Source of the DNA: Verrucomicrobium sp. GAS474
GTDB taxonomy: Bacteria; Verrucomicrobiota; Verrucomicrobiia; Methylacidiphilales; GAS474
DNA length: 64,000 nt
Assembly: GCF_900105685.1 (NCBI RefSeq)
Contig: NZ_LT629781.1
Coordinates: forward strand, 3,224,001 to 3,288,000
Reading direction: 5' to 3'
Positions 25,261 to 31,892 of this stretch are shown here, in pieces. Under the pieces are notes generated by a model that was given only the letters and a program-made list of their open reading frames with translations, was not told where the DNA came from and made no database searches. Numbering within the stretch: the stretch's first letter is position 1; each line of letters starts with the position of its first letter. Position numbers and translations under genes: made by a program.

Positions 25261-25998
25261 TCACGCAGTTTCTTCATCCCCGTCGGAGGGGGGAAGCGTA
25301 TCGGTGTCGATCATCCCCGAGAGGGAACCGCCCGGCTCGACAATTATTTCATGGGTGAGAAGGACTGGAGCCTCGACGATGCCCTCGCTCAGGACGTGGA
25401 TTTTCTCCCGGGCGTAGATCTGGCGGGCGTTGATCCGTCCGTCGGCTTCGAGGAGGGTCGTCCGCACCCGGTCGACCGCGGTTTCGGCCCCGCGGAGGAC
25501 GCGGATGAGGGGGGCCATCAAGGCACCCCGGACGGAGCCCTTCTTCGACAACAGGATCGATTCGAGGGCCCGGATGCGGGCCGACTTGATCTCCCCGCTC
25601 ACGGTGACGTTCCGGCCCCGGATCTCGGGGCCGCTGTAGCGGACATTCGCCTCGAAGACGACGTCGCCGCTGGTGTGGACCCGCTGCCGGACGACCCCCT
25701 CCAGCGTGTAGCTGCCGATGTTGAGATGGCACCCGCAGGAGGAGCAGACGGCGGAGAGGGCGTCCTCGTAGACCTTCTGCTCGCTCTCGCACTGGGGGCA
25801 GCGGATGAGGCGGGAGGGCTTCTGCTTCCGGACGCGCCGACCGGCGTTCCCCTTCGTCTCGAGGGAGAAGTAGCCGTTGCAGTGGCGGCAGACAGTCGAG
25901 ATCGCCTCGGCCGGTTCCTGCTGCGTCCCCTCGCAATGGGGGCAGGTGACGGTGATGCGGTCGGCGGACGATTTGTTGCCGCTGCCCTTGAGGTTCAT
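25261..25998 (-). CDS. Zinc-ribbon bactofilin
   Basis: 245 residues. Two zinc-ribbon-like modules come first: CPHCEGT...CRHCNGY (about 19-40) and CPQCESE...CSSCGCH (about 67-88). A bactofilin right-handed beta-helix follows (NIGSYTLEGVVRQRV, AGPEIRGRNVTVSGEIKSARIRA, INARQIYAREKIHVL, GGSLSGMID). Bactofilins polymerise into cytoskeletal filaments; ribbon-headed versions are unusual and the ribbons may bind nucleic acid or partners. The start codon is adjacent to the stop of the small bactofilin gene just upstream, so both are transcribed together. Confidence 0.8.
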   Translation of the reverse strand: MNLKGSGNKSSADRITVTCPHCEGTQQEPAEAISTVCRHCNGYFSLETKGNAGRRVRKQKPSRLIRCPQCESEQKVYEDALSAVCSSCGCHLNIGSYTLEGVVRQRVHTSGDVVFEANVRYSGPEIRGRNVTVSGEIKSARIRALESILLSKKGSVRGALMAPLIRVLRGAETAVDRVRTTLLEADGRINARQIYAREKIHVLSEGIVEAPVLLTHEIIVEPGGSLSGMIDTDTLPPSDGDEETA

Positions 25999-26343
25999 TT
26001 ACCGCACTCCTCCCATCCGCATGCGGAAACCGAAAAGGGAGAAGAAACGGCGCAGGAGGTCGCCGAGGCCGTCGCCCATGCCGACGCTGAGGACGGGGGC
26101 GGTGGGATGGGTCGCGGCCTTGCCGATCAGGAGGAGGGCCTTGATCCGGGCGCCAGGCTCGATGCGGAGGGAGCCGCTCCGCAGCTCGCCGTCGATCCGG
26201 GCTTCCTTGAAGATCTCCAGGTGGTCCCGGACGTGGACCTTGCCGCGCAGCTCGCAGGCGATGCGGGCGCTCCCGAACACGGTGAGGTCGCCGATGAGGC
26301 GGAGTTCGGTGGGGAGGACGGTGGTGGGGGCGGTCGCTTCCAT
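25999..26343 (-). CDS. Small bactofilin
   Basis: 114 residues. A short beta-helix domain shows the regular bactofilin repeats ELRLIGDLTVFGSARIACELRGKVHVRDHLEIFKEARIDGELRSGSLRIEPGARIKA, i.e. GxV/I.., read here in pieces of about 18 residues, then a basic aromatic tail (RRFFSLFGFRMRM) that could attach to membrane. A polymer-forming cytoskeletal protein by family. Divergently transcribed from the LuxE-like gene across an 81-bp gap holding a good promoter. Confidence 0.8.
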   Translation of the reverse strand: MEATAPTTVLPTELRLIGDLTVFGSARIACELRGKVHVRDHLEIFKEARIDGELRSGSLRIEPGARIKALLLIGKAATHPTAPVLSVGMGDGLGDLLRRFFSLFGFRMRMGGVR

Positions 26344-26359
26344 TGCGGATACCGGTTCC

Positions 26360-26388
26360 TATTTAAGACCACATTCCGCCAGTGGCAA
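26360..26388 (-). promoter_or_regulatory. Promoter of the bactofilin pair
   Basis: On the minus strand, -35 TTGCCA (26383-26388), 17-bp spacer, -10 TAAATA (26360-26365, or TTAAAT with 16 bp). It lies 17 bp upstream of the small bactofilin start. On the plus strand TATATT at 26406-26411 is a candidate -10 box for the LuxE-like gene. Confidence 0.5.
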
Positions 26389-26424
26389 GAAATCGACTTC
26401 AAAAATATATTTAACTCAGCGAAG

Positions 26425-27513
26425 ATGAGCCCTTCCATGTTCCTCACCCCTTCCCTCCGCGCCGCCTGGTGGCGGCGCATCGCCGCCCTGAAGGGGGGAG
26501 ACGACGTCGGCTTCAATCAAGCCGCGCTGGAGCTCTTCGCCTGGCAGTTCTCGAAGAACGCCCCCTACCGGACGTGGTGCCGGGCGGAGGGCGTCGACTC
26601 CCCCAAGGCGATCCTCTCCTGGCGGGAGATCCCCTCGGCCCCCCAGGAACTCTTCAAGAGAAAGACCCTCTTCTGCCACCCGGCGAAGAGCGCCCGCGCG
26701 CTCTACCGGACCAGCGGGACGACGACCGGGCGGAAAGGGATGCAGCGGCTCCTCTTCACCGACCTCTACCGCGCCTCGGCCCTCGCCGCCGCCGAGCTCG
26801 TCGGCCCCTTCTCGATGCCCGGCCTGCCGAAGCGCCTTCCCCTCCTCTGCCTCGCCCCCTCGCCGGAAGAGAACCCCCACTCCTCCCTCTCGGCGATGCT
26901 CGGCTTCTTCATCGAGGCCCGGGGCGACCGCCGCCATTCCCGATTTTTCGTCGAGGGGGACCGTCTCCGCCTCGACGCCTTGGCCCGCGCCCTGAAGCAG
27001 GCCGAGGAACGGCAGACCCCCGTCGGCATCCTCGGCACCGCCTTCGCCTTCGTCCACCTGATCGATGCCGGCCTCGGGCCGTTCCGGCTGCCGGAGGGGA
27101 GCTTCCTCATGGAGACCGGCGGCTTCAAGGGCCGGAGCCGCGAGGTCGCCAAGCCGCTCCTCTACCAGGAACTCTCGAAGCTTCTGGGCCTCCCCCTCCC
27201 CTCTCTCTGGAACGAATACGGGATGACCGAGCTCAGCAGCCAGGCCTACGCCCAAGGCCCCGTCGGCGCCCATCACCTGCCGCCGTGGACCCGCATCCTC
27301 CCGATCAGCCCGGTCAACGGCAAGATCCAGACCAAGGGCCGCCAGGGGCTCCTCCGGTGGATCGACCTCGCCAACGTCGACGGCGTCCTCGCGCTGGAGA
27401 CCGCCGACCTCGGCCTCTCGACGATCAACGATTACCAGCACTTCCGGCTCATCGGCCGCGTGCCGCAGCTCCCCCGCCGGGGCTGCTCCCTCGACGCGGA
27501 GGATCTCCAGTGA
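26425..27513 (+). CDS. luxE: LuxE-like acyl-protein synthetase
   Basis: 362 residues of the LuxE (acyl-protein synthetase) family, which activates a fatty acid with ATP and passes it to a reductase. The adenylate-forming signature YRTSGTTTGRKG lies at about 94-105, NEYGMTELSSQAY near 265, and a Cys in a GCS motif stands 8 residues from the C-terminus (C354), the position where vibrio LuxE carries its acyl-accepting Cys. ATG 26425 starts the family-like region; ATG 26437 is an alternative. The downstream luxC start (GTG) overlaps its stop codon. No luxA, luxB, luxD or luxG is in the window. Confidence 0.82.
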   Translation: MSPSMFLTPSLRAAWWRRIAALKGGDDVGFNQAALELFAWQFSKNAPYRTWCRAEGVDSPKAILSWREIPSAPQELFKRKTLFCHPAKSARALYRTSGTTTGRKGMQRLLFTDLYRASALAAAELVGPFSMPGLPKRLPLLCLAPSPEENPHSSLSAMLGFFIEARGDRRHSRFFVEGDRLRLDALARALKQAEERQTPVGILGTAFAFVHLIDAGLGPFRLPEGSFLMETGGFKGRSREVAKPLLYQELSKLLGLPLPSLWNEYGMTELSSQAYAQGPVGAHHLPPWTRILPISPVNGKIQTKGRQGLLRWIDLANVDGVLALETADLGLSTINDYQHFRLIGRVPQLPRRGCSLDAEDLQ

Positions 27514-28568
27514 GCTCCGCGCGGCAACGGGCCGCCCTCCTCGCCCCCCTCTTCGGACTGAAGCCCCCGGCCCTGACGGCGTGGCTCGAAGTCGAGCTCG
27601 GTTCCACCGACGCCCTCGACCGCTGGACGCCCCGCGCCCCGGGGATCGCCAGCCGCGCCGTCGCGCCCCGGACGATCTACCACCTCTGCCCCGGCAACGT
27701 CCCCGAGGCCGGCCTCCAAAGCCTCCTCATCGGCCTCCTCCTCGGTTCCCGCAACGTGGCGAAGCTCCCCCGGGATCCCGCCGTGCGGAAGGCGATCCGG
27801 GCCTTTGCGGCCTCGCTCCCCGCCCCCCTCCGGCCCTTCCTCGCCCTGCGCACCGCCTTCCGTCCGAAGGAAGTGGCCGGACCCAATATTGACGCCGTGA
27901 TCGCCTACGGCGGGGACGAGGCCGTCGCCGCCGTCCGCGCCCGGTTGCGGCCCGATCAGGTCTTCCTGCCCTACGGCCATCGCGTCTCCCTCCTCTGGCT
28001 CGGGAAGCTGGTCAAGACGGCTCCGGGGCTCGCCGCCGCCGTCGCGCACGACGTCTCGGCCCACGCCCAACTCGGATGCCTCTCCCCCCAGGCCGTCTAC
28101 CTCGCCCCGGGCTCGGACGCCGTCGCCTTCTGCGAGGCCCTGGCCCGGGCGCTGCACGCCCTCCCCGCCACGCCGCCGCCTCTCGCCCACGCCGCCTTCA
28201 TCCGCAACGCGAAGCACGCCGTCCGCGCCGCCGGGGGCCGTCTCTGGGAAAGCGCGAGCCCGCTCGGCTCGACCGTCCTCCTCGATCCCGATCCCGCCTT
28301 CCGGGACGGCTACACCCATCGCACCGTCGCCGTCCGGATCGCCTCTCCGAAGGCCGTCGAAAAGGCCCTCCTTCCTTTCCGGGAAAAAATCTCGACCGTC
28401 GGCCTCCGCGCCCCCTTTTCCCCCGCCGACGAGGCCCTCGCCCTCGCCCTCGGCGCGGAGAGGATCTGCCCCGTCGGCCAATGCCAGCAGCCCCCCTTGT
28501 TCCGCCACCACGATGGGCGTCCCCGATTGGCCGATCTCGTGAAATGGGTTGACCGTGAGGTCCTCTAG
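27510..28568 (+). CDS. luxC: LuxC-like acyl-CoA/acyl-protein reductase
   Basis: 352 residues of the LuxC family: NADPH-dependent reduction of an activated acyl group to the fatty aldehyde. The aldehyde-dehydrogenase-like nucleophile is C190 in QLGCLSPQAVY, matching the QACLSPQ motif of vibrio LuxC; PGNVPEAG and a KLPRDP stretch are further family features. It is shorter than vibrio LuxC (near 480 residues) but the C-terminus (RPRLADLVKWVD) reads like a natural family end. Starts with GTG inside the GTGA overlap with luxE, with a GGAGGA upstream. The terminal TAG lies inside the left arm of an inverted-repeat element. Confidence 0.82.
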   Translation: MSSARQRAALLAPLFGLKPPALTAWLEVELGSTDALDRWTPRAPGIASRAVAPRTIYHLCPGNVPEAGLQSLLIGLLLGSRNVAKLPRDPAVRKAIRAFAASLPAPLRPFLALRTAFRPKEVAGPNIDAVIAYGGDEAVAAVRARLRPDQVFLPYGHRVSLLWLGKLVKTAPGLAAAVAHDVSAHAQLGCLSPQAVYLAPGSDAVAFCEALARALHALPATPPPLAHAAFIRNAKHAVRAAGGRLWESASPLGSTVLLDPDPAFRDGYTHRTVAVRIASPKAVEKALLPFREKISTVGLRAPFSPADEALALALGAERICPVGQCQQPPLFRHHDGRPRLADLVKWVDREVL

Positions 28569-28722
28569 GTCCAATCGGCAATGAGACAACCGCGCCGGCG
28601 GGGCTTTGCCCCGTCTCCCGTTGTTGCCCTTCGCTCGATGTGGCTTTAGGCCACACCTTCGCGCGGTCGCCTAGGGCCAATCCGAAGCAACGCGGTCTTG
28701 TCTCATTGCCGATTGGACCTAG
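28565..28722. repeat. 158-bp MITE-like element with perfect 25-bp terminal inverted repeats
   Basis: Left arm 28565-28589 (begins CTAGGTCCAATCGGCAAT) and right arm 28698-28722 are exact reverse complements over 25 bp. Inside are two short hairpins, GGGGC/GCCCC (28600-28612) and GTGGC/GCCAC (28640-28654), plus a degenerate direct copy of the arm start at 28671-28684. CTAG at both outer ends could be a 4-bp target duplication or contain a duplicated TA. There is no coding potential. It separates luxC from queD, contains the luxC stop codon, and would fold into a long hairpin in the message. No transposase seen. Confidence 0.75.
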
Positions 28723-28733
28723 GATAAAACGAC

Positions 28734-29096
28734 GTGAAGATCACTCTCTGCAAGGATTTCGAGTTCGAGGCCGCCCAGGCCCTCCCTTCCTTTCCCGAAG
28801 GGCACAAGTGCCGGGCCATGCACGGCCACAGCTTCAAGCTGACCATCTCGGTCACCGGCGAGGTCGATCCGAAGACCGGCATTTTCTACGATCACGCCCT
28901 CATCTCCGAGGCGATGGCCCCCCTCATGGAGACCCTCGACCACGCCTGCCTGAACGACATCCCGGGCCTCGAGATCCCCTCCATCGAGAACATCTGCCAC
29001 TGGCTCTGGACCCGCCTCGCGCCGAAGCTGCCGGGCCTCTCCGAGATCGTCCTCCACGAGACCTCCCGTTCCCGCTGCGTCTACCGGGGGGATTAA
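28734..29096 (+). CDS. queD: QueD-like 6-carboxytetrahydropterin synthase
   Basis: 120 residues, the family's usual length; in queuosine/7-deazaguanine synthesis QueD converts dihydroneopterin triphosphate to 6-carboxytetrahydropterin. PEGHKCRAMHGHSF supplies the catalytic Cys (C26) and two zinc His (H30, H32); LDH, the ETSRSRCVYRG end and ITGEVDP-like EVDPKTG match E. coli QueD closely. The first zinc ligand is absent: residue 15 is Gln (AAQ) where E. coli has His (AAH). Starts with GTG at 28734. It stands between luxEC and modBC, with no other queuosine gene nearby. Confidence 0.83.
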   Translation: MKITLCKDFEFEAAQALPSFPEGHKCRAMHGHSFKLTISVTGEVDPKTGIFYDHALISEAMAPLMETLDHACLNDIPGLEIPSIENICHWLWTRLAPKLPGLSEIVLHETSRSRCVYRGD

Positions 29097-29114
29097 GGTC
29101 GGCCCCCGCGCGAC

Positions 29115-29783
29115 ATGAGCGACCCCGTCCTCCATCTCACCGCCTTCACGGCGGGGGCCGCCCTGCTGGCCGTCGCGTTGATCTTCCCGCCCGGCATCGC
29201 GCTGGCGTGGCTCCTCGCCCGGAAGGAATGGCCGGGAAAATCGCTCGTCGAGACCTGCGTCGCCCTTCCCCTCGCCCTCCCGCCGGTCGTCACCGGCCTC
29301 CTCCTCCTCGTCCTCCTCGGGCGGCGGGGACCCATCGGGGGTTGGCTCCACGCCCACGGCATCGACCTCGTCTTCGCCTGGCCCGCCGTCGTCCTCGCCC
29401 TCGCCGTCATGGCCCTCCCCCTCTTCGTCCGCACCGTCCGGGCCGCCATCGAGGAAGTCGATCCCGCGCTGGAACAGACCGCCCGGACCCTCGGGGCCGG
29501 GGAGGCGCGGGTCTTCCGCACCGTCACGCTGCCGCTCTCCCGCCGGGGCATCGTCGCCGGAACCCTCCTCGCCTTCGCCCGCGCCCTCGGCGAGTTCGGC
29601 GCGACGGTGATGGTCGCCGGGATCATTCCCGGCAAGACGATGACCCTCTCCACCGCGATCTATCAGGACGTCCTCGAAGGCCGGGACGACGAGGCGTGGC
29701 TCCTCGTCGCCATCGTCGCCGCCATGGCCTTCGCCGCGCTCTGGTTCGGGGAGCGCCTTCAGAAAAGGAAGGGGCGCGCATGA
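29115..29783 (+). CDS. modB: Molybdate ABC transporter permease
   Basis: 222 residues, five membrane helices, inner membrane. The permease-ATPase contact loop reads EQTARTLGAGEARVFRTVTLPLSRRGI and the ModB-specific FARALGEFGATVMVAGIIPGKTMTLSTAIY follows. Forms the channel of the molybdate importer with ModC, whose ATG overlaps its stop by 4 bp. It begins 18 bp after queD. No binding-protein gene modA is adjacent on either side. Confidence 0.92.
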   Translation: MSDPVLHLTAFTAGAALLAVALIFPPGIALAWLLARKEWPGKSLVETCVALPLALPPVVTGLLLLVLLGRRGPIGGWLHAHGIDLVFAWPAVVLALAVMALPLFVRTVRAAIEEVDPALEQTARTLGAGEARVFRTVTLPLSRRGIVAGTLLAFARALGEFGATVMVAGIIPGKTMTLSTAIYQDVLEGRDDEAWLLVAIVAAMAFAALWFGERLQKRKGRA

Positions 29784-30895
29784 TCGACGCCCTCCACCTC
29801 GAGCACGTCCGCATCCGGAACATCGAGACCGGCGACCTCGTCATCCCCCTGGGCGTCACCGTCCTGTTCGGTCCCTCGGGAGCGGGGAAGACGACGCTCC
29901 TGCGCTGCGTCGCCGGGCTCGACCGGCCCGAGGCCGGGAAGATCTTCTTCCGTGGATTCTTCTGGAACGACGACCGCTTCGTCTGCCCCCCGCAAGAGCG
30001 CCGCATCGGCTACGTCCCCCAGAATTACGCCCTCTTTCCCCACCTGACGGTCCGGGAGAACCTCGTTTACGGCCGCTTCCGCCCGGGCCACGGAGGCCCT
30101 CCTTCCCGGGAAGAACGCGAGAAAAATTTCTCGAAGCTGATAGGGCAGCTCGGGCTCTCGGGACTGGAGGATCGCCTTCCCTCGGCGCTTTCCGGGGGGC
30201 AGCGCCAACGCGTCGCCCTGGGGCGGGCGCTCTGGCCCCATCCGGGACTCCTCCTCCTCGACGAGCCCCTTTCCGCCCTCGACGTGCCGACCCGGGAACG
30301 ACTCCGGGGAGAATTGCGCGCGTTCCTCGTCGAGGCCGGAATTCCCGCGCTCCTCGTCACCCACGATCCGAAGGAAGCCGCCGTCCTGGGAGACCAAGTC
30401 GTCCTGATCGACCAGGGACGCATCCTTCAACACGGCTCGGTCTCCGAGGTCTTCAATCGTCCCGCCACGGCCGAGGCGGCCCGGATCGTCGGCAGCGATA
30501 CCCTGTTCGAGGGCGAAGTGGAGGAGCAAGCCGAGGGCCTCGCGCGGGTCCAGACGGGGAACGCGCGGCTCCTCGCCGTCGCCCCCCAGTTGAGCCCGAG
30601 CGTCCGCCTCGTCCACGTCTCGATCCAGGCGGCCGATGTCAGCCTCGCCCGCGACTCAGCCGATACGAGGAGGGAGACGAGCAGCCCCCGGAATCGGCTT
30701 CCCGGAACGATTTCACGGATCGGGGAGGAAGGGGCGCTGGTGCGGGTCGAGATCGATTGCGGCCTGCCGGGAGGCGTCCCGTTGAAGGCCCTCCTCACCC
30801 GGGAAGCGATGGGCGACCTCGGCCTGCGGCCCGGCCTCCCCGTCATCGCCCTGATCAAAGCCCCCTGCGTCCACCTGATGGCGCGGGATGCCTAA
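29780..30895 (+). CDS. modC: Molybdate ABC transporter ATP-binding protein
   Basis: 371 residues. Walker A GPSGAGKTT near 31-39, signature LSGGQRQRVALGRAL, Walker B LLLLDEPLSALD, H-loop VTHDPKEA; then a C-terminal TOBE-like region (SVRLVHVSIQAADVSLA, VRVEIDCGLPGGVPLKALLT) typical of ModC, which binds molybdate in regulation of the transporter. ATGA overlap with modB. It ends 3 bp before the stop of the convergent ispA gene, with no hairpin between them. Confidence 0.92.
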   Translation: MIDALHLEHVRIRNIETGDLVIPLGVTVLFGPSGAGKTTLLRCVAGLDRPEAGKIFFRGFFWNDDRFVCPPQERRIGYVPQNYALFPHLTVRENLVYGRFRPGHGGPPSREEREKNFSKLIGQLGLSGLEDRLPSALSGGQRQRVALGRALWPHPGLLLLDEPLSALDVPTRERLRGELRAFLVEAGIPALLVTHDPKEAAVLGDQVVLIDQGRILQHGSVSEVFNRPATAEAARIVGSDTLFEGEVEEQAEGLARVQTGNARLLAVAPQLSPSVRLVHVSIQAADVSLARDSADTRRETSSPRNRLPGTISRIGEEGALVRVEIDCGLPGGVPLKALLTREAMGDLGLRPGLPVIALIKAPCVHLMARDA

Positions 30896-30898
30896 GGC

Positions 30899-31780
30899 CT
30901 AATTCTTCCGCTCGAGCATGTACCCCGCGATGGCGCGGAGGGTCTCCCCCTTGACACCGAAGATCTTCAGGGCGTCGTCGGCCTTCTTCGTCAGGCGGGC
31001 CGCTTCCTTCACGGCCTTGTCCATGCCGAGGATCGAGGGGTAGGTCGCCTTCTGCGCGGCGATGTCCTTGCCCGCGCTCTTGCCGAGCTGCTCCGAGGTC
31101 TGGGTGCAGTCGAGGATGTCGTCGATGACCTGGAAGGCGAGGCCGAGGGCCTGGCCGAATTCGGTGATGGCGGCGAGCTGCTTTTCCGTCGCGTTCGCGC
31201 TCATCGCGCCGAGGCGGAGGGAGCCGGTGATGAGGGCCGCCGTCTTGTTCTCGTGGATGTAGCGGAGGTCGGCGGGGGAGAGCTTCTTCCCCTCGCCCTC
31301 GGTGTCGGCCACCTGGCCGCCGATGAGGGCCTGGCTGCCGGAGACCTCGGCCAGCTCGAGGACGAGGGCGCCGTGGTTGTAGCGCTTCGATGCCTTGGCC
31401 TTGGCGGTCATCTCGAAGGCGATGGTCAGGAGGGCGTCGCCCGCGAGGACGGCGATCCCTTCGCCGAAGACCTTGTGCGAGGTCGGCTTGCCCCGGCGGA
31501 GATCGTCGTTGTCCATGCAGGGGAGATCGTCATGGATCAGGGAATAGGTGTGGATGCACTCGACGGCGCAGGCGAGCGGGAGGGCGTCCTTGTACTTGCC
31601 GGAGATCGCCTCCGAGGCGGCGAGGGTCAGGATCGGGCGGAGCCGCTTGCCCCCGGCGAAGATGCTGTAGCGCATCGCCTTGTGGATCGTCGCGGGACGG
31701 GTCTTCTCCTTCGGAAGGAGGGCGTTGAGGGAGGCTTCGACTTCGCCCTGACGGGCCTTCCAATAGGGGGCAAGATTCAT
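30899..31780 (-). CDS. ispA: Farnesyl/geranyl diphosphate synthase (IspA type)
   Basis: 293 residues; head-to-tail condensation of isopentenyl diphosphate with allylic diphosphates. The first Asp-rich motif is LIHDDLPCMDNDDLRRGKPT and the second is VIDDILDCTQTSEQLGKSAGKD; GKRLRPIL near the N-terminus binds the isopentenyl diphosphate. The four-residue DDLPCMD arrangement is that of short-chain bacterial FPP/GGPP synthases. Feeds uppS and the other isoprenoid genes at 53.5-59.8 kb. Its product chain length is not certain. Confidence 0.92.
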   Translation of the reverse strand: MNLAPYWKARQGEVEASLNALLPKEKTRPATIHKAMRYSIFAGGKRLRPILTLAASEAISGKYKDALPLACAVECIHTYSLIHDDLPCMDNDDLRRGKPTSHKVFGEGIAVLAGDALLTIAFEMTAKAKASKRYNHGALVLELAEVSGSQALIGGQVADTEGEGKKLSPADLRYIHENKTAALITGSLRLGAMSANATEKQLAAITEFGQALGLAFQVIDDILDCTQTSEQLGKSAGKDIAAQKATYPSILGMDKAVKEAARLTKKADDALKIFGVKGETLRAIAGYMLERKN

Positions 31781-31892
31781 CGCGCTGTTTTTATGATCCG
31801 AATGGGAAGCATTGGCAAACGAAAACCATTCTTCACCGAGTTGTCACGCAGCGCACATCGTCCCGTCACCGAAGGAAGGCGTTGTACGCTCC

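Noticed and set aside
26425-28568. A bioluminescence (lux) operon
   Set aside because: Only luxE- and luxC-like genes are present; luciferase subunits and flavin reductase are missing in the window.
28565-28722. The luxC-queD inverted-repeat element as an intrinsic terminator
   Set aside because: No T-tract follows the stem on either strand, and the arms are too distant for a typical terminator hairpin.
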